Source: Sphingomonas natans
Lineage (GTDB): Bacteria; Pseudomonadota; Alphaproteobacteria; Sphingomonadales; Sphingomonadaceae
Direction: 5' to 3'
Length of the DNA: 64,000 nucleotides
Assembly (NCBI RefSeq): GCF_030546695.1
Contig: NZ_JAUOTP010000006.1
Coordinates: forward strand, 1-64,000
Shown here: one piece after another, positions 49,090 through 57,004 of the stretch
How the letters are laid out: each line of letters begins with the position of its first letter
Position numbering within the stretch: the first letter of the stretch is position 1
Program-made: the position numbers and the translations under genes
Notes under the pieces: generated by a model
Database searches by the model: none
What the model was told of the DNA's origin: nothing
Seen by the model: only the letters and a program-made list of their open reading frames with translations

Positions 49090-49686
49090 ATGACCCGCCT
49101 CGTCATGCTGCTTGGCCTGCCCGGGATCGTGATCGGCGCGACGGCAGCGGACGCGGAGGCCGGCATCCGCTTGTCCGGACCGAGCGATGCTCGAGGCGCT
49201 GCCATCCACCCGGTCGCCGATGCGGCCACGATGCGCGCCTGGCTCTCGAGGGTTCCGGCCACGCGCGACTTTCCGCCCGATTTCGCCGCGACGCTGCGCG
49301 GCCAGGCGCCCGCCTTCATCATCGAGATGACGACGACGCCCGGCTGCACGCCGTGCGCGGATCTCTGGGCGAAGCTCCAATCGCTCCATCACCACTATGG
49401 GCTTCATCTGGCCGTGGTCGGGCGTGAGGAAGCCATGCTTCGATCGGGTCGGTTCGGCCTGCCCTGGGTCGGGCATCCCGTCGCATGGGCGCGTGCGGCC
49501 GACGATCAGACCCGCATGGTGCCGGTCGCGATCGGGACCGACCATGCGGCCAATCTGGCGCGCAATATCTACCTGGCCTTCAAGATGATGACCGGCGTGC
49601 GCGCCGCGGTCGGCGTCCGCGCCATGGCAAAATATACCGGCATCGTGGGCGTGTCCGCGCCCCTGCCCCAAGCGTCCCGGAGGTGA
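49090..49686 (+). CDS. Thioredoxin-like periplasmic protein of the transfer operon
   Basis: This exported protein of about 198 residues has a signal peptide (about 1-24) and a thioredoxin-like domain with C86-T-P-C89 (TTTPGCTPCADLWAKL). Its later part (LPWVGHPVAWARA, NIYLAFKMMTGVRAA) does not match a standard thioredoxin end. The position just before TraH corresponds to TrbB-like oxidoreductases in F-type systems; identity is inferred. It is the third thioredoxin-fold CxxC protein in the operon, with CPYC and CGYC earlier. Confidence 0.8.
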   Translation: MTRLVMLLGLPGIVIGATAADAEAGIRLSGPSDARGAAIHPVADAATMRAWLSRVPATRDFPPDFAATLRGQAPAFIIEMTTTPGCTPCADLWAKLQSLHHHYGLHLAVVGREEAMLRSGRFGLPWVGHPVAWARAADDQTRMVPVAIGTDHAANLARNIYLAFKMMTGVRAAVGVRAMAKYTGIVGVSAPLPQASRR

Positions 49687-49735
49687 GCATGGCGGGCTCA
49701 TGTCCTTGTTCCCTCCTGTTTCGAGGACATCCGCC

Positions 49736-51163
49736 ATGGTCCGTCGATCGCCGCGCCTGAACTCCATCCAAAGCGGGCTCATGCTCATCCTGAGCATCGC
49801 GTTCGCCACGCCCGCCGCCTCGCAAAGCTGGGCGGAGACCTGGTTCGACAGCGCGACCTACACGTCCCCCGGCAGCTTCGAGGACCAGACCCGCGGCTAT
49901 CTGACGGCCGGCGGCATGTCCGGCCGGATCGACGCGCACAATGACTATCTGATGAGTCTGACGCTGCCAAAGGTGAAGGCCGGCTGCGGCGGCATTGACA
50001 TGTTCCTGGGCGGCATGTCGTTCCTCGATCCCGAGTATCTCGTCCAGAAGCTCGAGAGCATCCTACAGGCCGCCCCCGCCGTCGCCTTCCAATATTTGCT
50101 GGAGACGCTCGACGAAAAGATGGGAAATATTCTCTCCAAAATGGAGGCGGCGACGAATTTTCTCAATTCTATTCAGGTCAATGACTGTCGCCTCGCCAAC
50201 CGGATGGTTCAGATCGCCAAGGGCGACGACAATATGTCCGGGATCATCGAGGAGATGACCGGCTACAAGTCGGTCCGCGCCGGCTTCTCGAAGAGCTTTC
50301 AGCAGAGCCGCGAACGGATCCAGGCGAACAACAACAATCCGACCGAGGATCTGAAGGACGCGCTCGCCAATTGCCCGGCGGAGGTCACCGACATTTTCCG
50401 GACCGGGTCACTGCTTGCGCATGCCGCGGCCCGCGTTGGCGCTGGCGACTGGGCGGGGGTGATGCGGGCCCGTGTCGGCGACGTCTATATGCGCTGGAAC
50501 GATACCGACCGTGTGCCTTTATTCTCGGCGATCCCGGCATGCCCGCGTCAGGATACCGAGTCCCCCGACGATTTCCTGAGCGGGCGCGTGCAGCGCCGTG
50601 CACTCAATATTCCTGCGACCGCTTCCGATTGCGCGAACGACGGGGGCAGAGGCGCGCTGGCGCTCGCCCGCGCCCGCATGGAGGCGATCGCGAGCAAGAT
50701 CCGGACCCGGGCGGCGCTGACGGCGGATGAGAAACAGTTCGTAGCCAATGTCAGCACATTGCCCGTCTATCGGATGCTCGAATGGGGCGTGCGCCAAGGC
50801 GTCTCGACCTCGGTGATCGCGGACACGGATGAGCTGGTCGCGTTGACGCTTGCGTACCAAATGCTCAGCGACCTCACTCGCTCGATCGATTTCGCGCTGA
50901 GCAATGCCGAGCGCGGCGCGTCGGCGGCGGGCGCCGCTGACGCGGGCAGCGCCAACATCTGTCAGACCCGGATCCTCACGAAGGGCATCGAGCAGCTCCG
51001 CGACCTGCGCGAGGAGGTATTGCGCCAGCGCGCCCAGATGCGTCAGTCCTATCTCGCGGCGCTCGGCTCGGCCAATCTGTCCGCCAGCTATGCCGGACTG
51101 ATCCGCCAGCGCGACCGGGATGCCCGCGAGGCCGCCGGTGCGGCGGCCAACCGGGAGCACTGA
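49736..51163 (+). CDS. traH: Pilus assembly protein TraH
   Basis: This exported protein of about 475 residues has a signal peptide (about 10-33). TraH features include GGMSGRIDAHNDYLMSLTLP, KAGCGGIDMFLGGMSFL, NCPAEVTDIFRTGS and a C-terminal coiled-coil region (about 415-460, IEQLRDLREEVLRQRAQM). In F, TraH works in an outer-membrane-associated complex with TraF, TraU, TrbB and TrbI. An alternative start at 49700 adds 12 residues. It is followed 2 bases later by TraG. Confidence 0.92.
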   Translation: MVRRSPRLNSIQSGLMLILSIAFATPAASQSWAETWFDSATYTSPGSFEDQTRGYLTAGGMSGRIDAHNDYLMSLTLPKVKAGCGGIDMFLGGMSFLDPEYLVQKLESILQAAPAVAFQYLLETLDEKMGNILSKMEAATNFLNSIQVNDCRLANRMVQIAKGDDNMSGIIEEMTGYKSVRAGFSKSFQQSRERIQANNNNPTEDLKDALANCPAEVTDIFRTGSLLAHAAARVGAGDWAGVMRARVGDVYMRWNDTDRVPLFSAIPACPRQDTESPDDFLSGRVQRRALNIPATASDCANDGGRGALALARARMEAIASKIRTRAALTADEKQFVANVSTLPVYRMLEWGVRQGVSTSVIADTDELVALTLAYQMLSDLTRSIDFALSNAERGASAAGAADAGSANICQTRILTKGIEQLRDLREEVLRQRAQMRQSYLAALGSANLSASYAGLIRQRDRDAREAAGAAANREH

Positions 51164-51165
51164 GC

Positions 51166-54100
51166 ATGCTGCCGCGCCTGCTCCGCGCATTCATGCCGAT
51201 GCTCACGATCGGGTTCGCGACGCCGGCCCTGGCCATCGATGCCAGCTTCTACACCTATAACGGTTTCTCAGAGACCGTAGACGCCTTCCGGTTGGTCGCG
51301 ATGATCTTCGCCGATCCGCGCTACGAGACGCTTGTCGTCATCATCGCCGTCGTCGGCATCTCGCTCGGCGCCTTGCTGGCAAGCATCCGCGGCCAAGGCA
51401 TGGGCTTGGTCGCGTTCGGCTTCCAGATGCTGATTGGCATCGGGCTGTTCGTCGGCATGATCGCGACGACCGGCACCGTCCATATCTACGACAAGGTCCG
51501 CAACGCCTATCAACCCGTCGGCGATGTCCCGAACCTGCTGGTGCTCGTCGCCGGCACCACCAATCTCATCGAACGCGCCTTGGTCGAGACGATCGATGAC
51601 AATACGCTCGATCCGACCGCCAAGGTCGAGTTCGGCGCGGGCGGGCACATGTTCGATCTCTTCTTCAATGCGGTCGCGCCGCGTGGCCCCATGACCGACA
51701 CGTTCCTGGACGCGACGATCAAGGACTATGTCCGCCAATGTTATCCGGTCGCGCGCGTCTCGGCGGCATACGGCGTGGACGATGATCGCCTGTTTCGGAC
51801 CGCGAGCGACCTGCCGGCAGCGTTCGCCGCGATGGCCGGCCCCGCCACCTTCTCCACCGTTTATACGGCCGCCGACAAAGGCGGCACGACCGTCAGCTGC
51901 TCGGACGCCTGGGCGCATATTTCCGAGCGACTCTCGGATCCGGCCTTGTTCGACGCCTATAGCGCCCAGGTCTGCCAACGGACCGGGTTCGACGTGACGC
52001 AGGCCGTGCAGCTTACGCGCTGCCGCGCACAGCTTGGCGAGCTGGGGCAGACGATGATGGCCACGCCCTTGTCGTTGCAGACGCTGATGAGCGACGTCTT
52101 GCTGGGCAACAGTGTGGGCGACGTCCTGTTCGAGGACAGCCCAGCCTCGGCCGCGCGGGTGATGGCCAATCGGGCGATCATCTCCTCGGGTCTCGCGACA
52201 ATGTCGGTCGCCAATGAGTGGCTGCCGACGATCCGTGCGGTCGTTTTCGGAATCATGCTGTTCATGGTCCCCGTCGCGCTGCTGTTCATCCTGACGCCGA
52301 TCAACCTCAGGGTGGCGAGCTTCGCGCTTGGCCTGTTCGTGTTTGTCGCTCTGTGGGGCGTTATCGACGCCGGCATCTACCAACTGACCCTGGGCCGGGC
52401 GATGAGCGCGCTGGCCGAGATGCGGGCGAACGCCGTCGGTGCCAATGCATGGCTCCTTGCGCCTTCATCCGCACAAAAAGCCCTAGCCATCTTCGGAAGC
52501 TTCCGCACGGCTGCGGCCGGTCTCGCTGGCGCCTTCGTCTTCACCGTCTTCCGCTTCTCGGGCAATATCTTCTCGGCCGTGACCGGCGGAGCGCTCGGGG
52601 TGACGGGCCAGGCGAGCGCGGCCGCCTCGCCTCTCGCCACTGGCGAAGGCTATGCGTCCGCGCTGGAGGCGCAGGGGTCCGCCGCCGGGACGATGGCGCG
52701 CCGGGGCGCCGCAAGCAGCTTCGGCGATTTTGGCGAGCGCACCAGCTTCGACCGGAACAGGAGCTTCGGGGCTGCCAGCACGTATCTGTCCGAGCGGCCG
52801 GGCGGCGCCGCGGGGATCCCGGCCTTCGGGATGGGCGGTATCGACGCCGCGCGCGAGCTCGGCGGTCTGGCGCCCGCGCTTGTCGGCGGCGACTTTTCCA
52901 GTCCCGCCACCCAAGCCGCGATCCGCGCCAATGCGACGACATCAGCGATCCATCAGTTCGCGGAGAAGGATGCGTTGCGGTCGCTCGGCACCCGCTATTT
53001 CGGTGACGGCCAGTCCGGCGAACTGACCTTCGCCTCGTTCTCGCAGAACCTCGTCCAATGGCGCGCGTTCGGCGACACGCGCGCTTATGGCATGATGTTG
53101 GAGGGGGCGGCGCGGCATTTCGAACGCGCCGGTTATGGCAAGGACGATGCCCAGCTGAAGGCGAGCGGAGTCATCGCCGATGCTTCAGCCGATCCGACAT
53201 TTGCGAAGCTCGTCGCCAATGCCTTCGATCAGAAGGGCATGCTGGAGAATGACCTGACTGCAGCCCAGATCCAGGCCGGAGCCATGGCTGGGCGAAGGGA
53301 TTATGCAGGCGAAGCGGTGGCGAACGTCGAGCGCCGCAATGTCGCTACCGAACAGGGTCACCGGACCGGCGGCAATGCCGGTCAGCGCCAGGCCGCGGGG
53401 ATGCTGGGCCTATCCGTAAGCGAGACCAGCCGCCGGATCGCCTTCATCAACGCGCTTTCTGGAGAAGCACGATCGACCGCTATCTCACAGCTCGGGCGCG
53501 CGACCGGTCGCGACGAGGCGGGCGTGGTGCGTGCATTGGAGACCTACAACGCTGCCACCCAACTCGGCACCGCCGACGGTGCGACGATGGAGACCGCGCG
53601 AGAACATAGCAGCGTCTACGCACGAACGCGCGAGGCGGCCGGCTTCGATGTCGCGGAGAGAGCCGGAAAGCTCGATGCGCAGCGCGAGGTTGGGCATGAC
53701 GGCACCCGTCAGGCGGCGCGGATCGGCGAACAGCGGCGTCAGTCAGACCATGCCGGGTTTGCGGAAGGCGCGCAGGCCGCCGGTACGTCAGTCCGCGAAG
53801 CCGCTCGGCTCGACGCTTTCATCGGCGCGTTGCGCTCCACCGCGGGAAACCAGCTCGATGTGGCGGAGGGAGGTGCGACCGGGATTGCCGATCGTGCCCG
53901 CAACGACCGCATGTCGCAGATCGTGGGCAGCGAGCGTCTGACACGAGCGCAGAGTCTGTTGCGAGATGCAGGCGTCAAACTCTCGAAACGGCAGATCGCG
54001 ATGGATCAGAACGGCGAATTCAGCCTCAATTTGACCCCGAATATTGCCTCGCAAATGTGGCGAGCTGGCCTGATTAACGAAAACCAGCTCGGCGCGATTG

Positions 54101-54891
54101 CCAATGGCGGGACCGCCCGGTTCAGCTTCGCGCATAACGATCTTCTGGTCTCCAGCAGCACGGACTTCGAGCGTTCGGCGCGCAACGACACCAGCACAAG
54201 GTTCGAAGCCGGCAAGCAGGCCGGCCCTGACACTATCGAACATTTTCTCGGCGGCGGCGCAGACGGACTTGCCGCGATGGCGAATTGGCTCAGGGGGGGC
54301 TTTGAGATGGATCGTGCCGGCAACTGGCGGCTCAAGCCCCAGGTCGCGGATACGCTCCAGCGCGACGTCCAAGCGATCATGATTCAAACGGGATGGTCGA
54401 GAACGCTTACTCGAAGCGCAGAAGACAGTAACTCCGTCGGTACCGACATCGCAGCCACTGTGTCGGCCGACGCGAGGCATGGGAATTCTGTTAAGGGCGG
54501 AAACCAAGGTCGGATCGGAGTAAGCGGCGGTGCTGGCGGCTCTGTCAGCTTGGTAACGTCCGACCGAGGTGCCACCAACGAGCGCGCCGCCGGCTCACTT
54601 GATATCGTCAACTACGATGTCCGTGCGGCAATCTCGAACGCCGAGCGTGCCGCTTCCCGATCAAACAGCCCCGCTTCGGCCTTCTCGGCAAGTTTGTCTG
54701 AGCAAATTCTTGGAGCCCGCGGATTGCGCAACCGGTACATCGAAGATGCCGATTCCGGCCGGGGGTCGTTCGATCTGACCGCCCCAGTCACATCGATCGA
54801 ACAAAATTCAGTCTTACGCTCCGGCAGGTTCTCAAACGACCTTGCGAGCGGACCGTTCGATGGCGATCCCGAATTTAAAGAGCGTCGCTAG
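51166..54891 (+). CDS. traG: Mating-pair stabilisation and pilus assembly protein TraG
   Basis: The 1241-residue inner-membrane protein starts with a signal-like segment (MLPRLLRAFMPMLTIGFA). Membrane segments then occur near 55-75, 85-105, 355-420 and 445-470. The N-terminal third (FYTYNGFSETVDAFRLVAMI, GQGMGLVAFGFQMLIG) matches the TraG domain needed for pilus formation. The long C-terminal periplasmic region (about 500-1241) is rich in Ala, Arg and Gln with helical repeats, as in F TraG, where it acts in mating-pair stabilisation and binds the recipient's exclusion protein. The length is slightly above the F version (938). Confidence 0.93.
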   Translation: MLPRLLRAFMPMLTIGFATPALAIDASFYTYNGFSETVDAFRLVAMIFADPRYETLVVIIAVVGISLGALLASIRGQGMGLVAFGFQMLIGIGLFVGMIATTGTVHIYDKVRNAYQPVGDVPNLLVLVAGTTNLIERALVETIDDNTLDPTAKVEFGAGGHMFDLFFNAVAPRGPMTDTFLDATIKDYVRQCYPVARVSAAYGVDDDRLFRTASDLPAAFAAMAGPATFSTVYTAADKGGTTVSCSDAWAHISERLSDPALFDAYSAQVCQRTGFDVTQAVQLTRCRAQLGELGQTMMATPLSLQTLMSDVLLGNSVGDVLFEDSPASAARVMANRAIISSGLATMSVANEWLPTIRAVVFGIMLFMVPVALLFILTPINLRVASFALGLFVFVALWGVIDAGIYQLTLGRAMSALAEMRANAVGANAWLLAPSSAQKALAIFGSFRTAAAGLAGAFVFTVFRFSGNIFSAVTGGALGVTGQASAAASPLATGEGYASALEAQGSAAGTMARRGAASSFGDFGERTSFDRNRSFGAASTYLSERPGGAAGIPAFGMGGIDAARELGGLAPALVGGDFSSPATQAAIRANATTSAIHQFAEKDALRSLGTRYFGDGQSGELTFASFSQNLVQWRAFGDTRAYGMMLEGAARHFERAGYGKDDAQLKASGVIADASADPTFAKLVANAFDQKGMLENDLTAAQIQAGAMAGRRDYAGEAVANVERRNVATEQGHRTGGNAGQRQAAGMLGLSVSETSRRIAFINALSGEARSTAISQLGRATGRDEAGVVRALETYNAATQLGTADGATMETAREHSSVYARTREAAGFDVAERAGKLDAQREVGHDGTRQAARIGEQRRQSDHAGFAEGAQAAGTSVREAARLDAFIGALRSTAGNQLDVAEGGATGIADRARNDRMSQIVGSERLTRAQSLLRDAGVKLSKRQIAMDQNGEFSLNLTPNIASQMWRAGLINENQLGAIANGGTARFSFAHNDLLVSSSTDFERSARNDTSTRFEAGKQAGPDTIEHFLGGGADGLAAMANWLRGGFEMDRAGNWRLKPQVADTLQRDVQAIMIQTGWSRTLTRSAEDSNSVGTDIAATVSADARHGNSVKGGNQGRIGVSGGAGGSVSLVTSDRGATNERAAGSLDIVNYDVRAAISNAERAASRSNSPASAFSASLSEQILGARGLRNRYIEDADSGRGSFDLTAPVTSIEQNSVLRSGRFSNDLASGPFDGDPEFKERR

Positions 54892-55313
54892 TGCCCAGCA
54901 TGACCATGATCGTGCCGACCCCAGTATGTCGGCGACCTAGGATCGAGCGGGTCCATCATCGGGTCAACATATCCGCCAACCGATCGCTTGGGGAAAAGCT
55001 CTTCACGGGGCGTGCTCACCCACTCCCAACGATAATAATCCATCCAGTCGCCGATATAGCCAAGCCCGAGAACAATAAGCGGCACGAGAGGATAGAATGC
55101 GACGTTCAGATAGCCAGCGGCGGCACTCGTGTAGAAGGTATCGAGGCCAGGGCTGAACCAGGAGGCCAGCTTCCCGCCCCAATACAGAGCAGCGCAAGCC
55201 CACCAGAGCTTTGCGTACCAAGGGCGCCAGATCCATTGCGACATGCGAGGCCTTGGTCGGGCGGAATCCACCGTTTCCGTGCTCGAATCGGATGCTACGC
55301 TGTCCGGGTCCAT
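54888..55313 (-). CDS. Small membrane protein at the end of the transfer cluster, possible exclusion factor
   Basis: This 141-residue protein (start MDPDSVASDSS after GAAAGGACAC) has a polar N-terminus of 30 residues, two membrane segments (about 40-57 and 73-95) and a cytoplasmic-type tail rich in Asp, Pro and His ending HDHGHAGH. It is convergent with TraG, overlapping by 4 bases. In F the entry-exclusion protein TraS, a small inner-membrane protein, is encoded right after TraG; the position and topology are similar but there is no sequence signature. The His-rich tail could bind metal. Confidence 0.6.
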   Translation of the reverse strand: MDPDSVASDSSTETVDSARPRPRMSQWIWRPWYAKLWWACAALYWGGKLASWFSPGLDTFYTSAAAGYLNVAFYPLVPLIVLGLGYIGDWMDYYRWEWVSTPREELFPKRSVGGYVDPMMDPLDPRSPTYWGRHDHGHAGH

Positions 55314-55467
55314 AGCCGTGTCCTTTCGCCCTCGGATCCTATCAAATCGCGGGGCAAAGCGGGACTGCCAATCGCACGCCCCCCCCAAAATCGCCGCCGA
55401 TCATCAAGCAGAATGGCGATCGCCCAACCACTGCCCCCTCCCCCTCCTCCACCCGCGCAGTCCGCCA

Positions 55468-55953
55468 ATGTCGTGCCTGATCGTCGGCGATTGCATCGCG
55501 CTGGGAATTGCCGCCGCGATGAACGTCATGGCCCCCGGACAATGCGACGTGCACGCCCGCGTCGGCGCGACGTCCGGTGCGATCAAAGCCCTCGTTCCCG
55601 GCAGGCGATACGATGTCGCGATCATCTCCGCCGGCTCCAACGATCCCGCCGGCCACGCTCTCGATCGCGACTTGTCGCGACTGAGGGAAAGCCTGAACGC
55701 GGACCGTATCAGCTGGGTTTACCCGCGCTCTCCGCCTCAGGCCTGGAGCGTGTATCGCGTCGCGCTGAGCCATGGAGACCGAAGCGTCGACCTGACGTCG
55801 CTCGCATCTCGCGATGGTGTTCACCCCGGGGATTACCGAGCAGCGGCCCGGTTGATACTCGTCAGCGCCTTTGCCTCGCGACGCAGGTTGCAACAGCGTG
55901 ATCGTCAAACCGTTGGCGAGCGGGCTCTGGCTATCGCCGAAGGAGGTCGGTGA
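55468..55953 (+). CDS. SGNH/GDSL-hydrolase-like protein with Cys at the nucleophile position
   Basis: This protein of about 161 residues has the order of SGNH blocks: block I GDCIALG (7-13), an RVGATSG stretch for block II, block III AGSND (55-59), and block V DGVHP (Asp116, His119). The usual Ser of GDS is Cys9 here, so it may use a thiol nucleophile or be inactive. The fold normally cleaves esters, including acetyl groups on glycans or peptidoglycan. The start was placed at MSCLIVGDC because block I lies at the N-terminus in the family. Another frame at 55412 gives Pro-rich text and was not used. It could act on the envelope during transfer, by context. Confidence 0.65.
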   Translation: MSCLIVGDCIALGIAAAMNVMAPGQCDVHARVGATSGAIKALVPGRRYDVAIISAGSNDPAGHALDRDLSRLRESLNADRISWVYPRSPPQAWSVYRVALSHGDRSVDLTSLASRDGVHPGDYRAAARLILVSAFASRRRLQQRDRQTVGERALAIAEGGR

Positions 55954-56683
55954 AGCTGACCTGCCCATCGAACAGTGCACGTGCGATCAGATGAGGTCGC
56001 TGCGCATTGCCATACTTCCTCCTGACGCCTTCGACATGCTCATGGGCGGTAGAACGGCTCACCCCGAGCAATTCCGCTATCTCACTATCATTCTTGCCCC
56101 GCCCGATCAGAACAAGCGCGTCCATTTGCCGGGGCGTGAGCCCGGGCACTTCCCCGTTTTCCGAGTGACTCCGCGATCGCATGATCCGGCGCGCAGCCTC
56201 GAACGCAAGTGTGCCGCATGCCTGTGCCGCCCAGAGCGTGCTCGCATCGAAGGGTTGAACCGTGTCCGATGCGAACGAACAGGTGCCATTATATTCCCCT
56301 GGCACGTGCACCGGGATTGTGAAGCCGCTCACGAGGCCGAATCCCACCGCCTCCGTCAAGATTAGCTTGTGCCGTGGCGTGAGTTTAATGATGTTACCGA
56401 CATCGCTCCAAGGGAATGCGCCGCCCGTTTTGCTACTCGCAAGGTGCATAGGATCGTCGGCAAAATAGCCGCGCTCCATCACATGATAAATCCAGTCTGT
56501 ATTGTAAGAAGTCAGTCTGATGGCATCGTCCGCCGGACGCGCCAGATCGACATGATGCCCCATGGCGAACTGCGAAAAGCCGAGTTCCGCCGTCGCTGTC
56601 AGCAAAGCTTCGTGAAGCGCGTGCTCGGTTGTGGCGGCGCGAAACGCCGCGACGAGGCCGTCCAACTTGGCAATGGTTATCAT
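55931..56683 (-). CDS. LuxR-type regulator with autoinducer-binding domain, no luxI adjacent
   Basis: The product has about 250 residues. The N-terminal autoinducer-binding domain (about 10-165) has the LuxR pattern: a Trp, an Asp-Pro pair and a second Trp in TDWIYHVMERGYFADDP and FPWSD. These align with TraR Trp57, Asp70, Pro71 and Trp85. The Tyr61 position appears to be Val. A GerE-type HTH follows (about 185-240: GLTPRQMDALVLIGRG, SEIAELLGVSRSTAHEHVEG). The start at ATG 56683 has AAGGAC at good spacing. A LuxR without a nearby synthase is usually a solo or senses signals from elsewhere. It may control the adjoining transfer genes. Confidence 0.88.
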   Translation of the reverse strand: MITIAKLDGLVAAFRAATTEHALHEALLTATAELGFSQFAMGHHVDLARPADDAIRLTSYNTDWIYHVMERGYFADDPMHLASSKTGGAFPWSDVGNIIKLTPRHKLILTEAVGFGLVSGFTIPVHVPGEYNGTCSFASDTVQPFDASTLWAAQACGTLAFEAARRIMRSRSHSENGEVPGLTPRQMDALVLIGRGKNDSEIAELLGVSRSTAHEHVEGVRRKYGNAQRPHLIARALFDGQVSFTDLLRR

Positions 56684-57004
56684 CGGCGCGTCCTTCACGA
56701 ACTTAACTGCCCCGCGTGCGCCTCTCCTTTTGAGCTTCGACAGACTCTCCGGCTATACAGCACGTACACCGTGCATCTTCCTTCAAGATACGGCTTTTTC
56801 TGGGAAATTTGCAACGCGGATGATAATTAATTCGGGCGGGTTCGTGAGGCTCGTTCGAAGCACTTCACATCCGGTTCGAAATTCATCTCGCACTCATGCA
56901 AGAGCCCGCAGAATGGTTCGGTCGGATGGTATTGCCAAGCGACGACACAGGACAATGAGGCGCTCAACGGACATCAACTTGAGTAATGAGAGAGGGGATA
57001 TCGA
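56684..57004. other. Divergent intergenic region
   Basis: About 320 bases separate the LuxR-type gene from the VWA gene; both promoters should lie here. A relatively AT-rich stretch at 56750-56830 is the likeliest promoter zone. I find no clear 18-20 bp lux-box-type palindrome. The GTG-initiated extension of the LuxR gene (56698) is possible. Confidence 0.35.
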
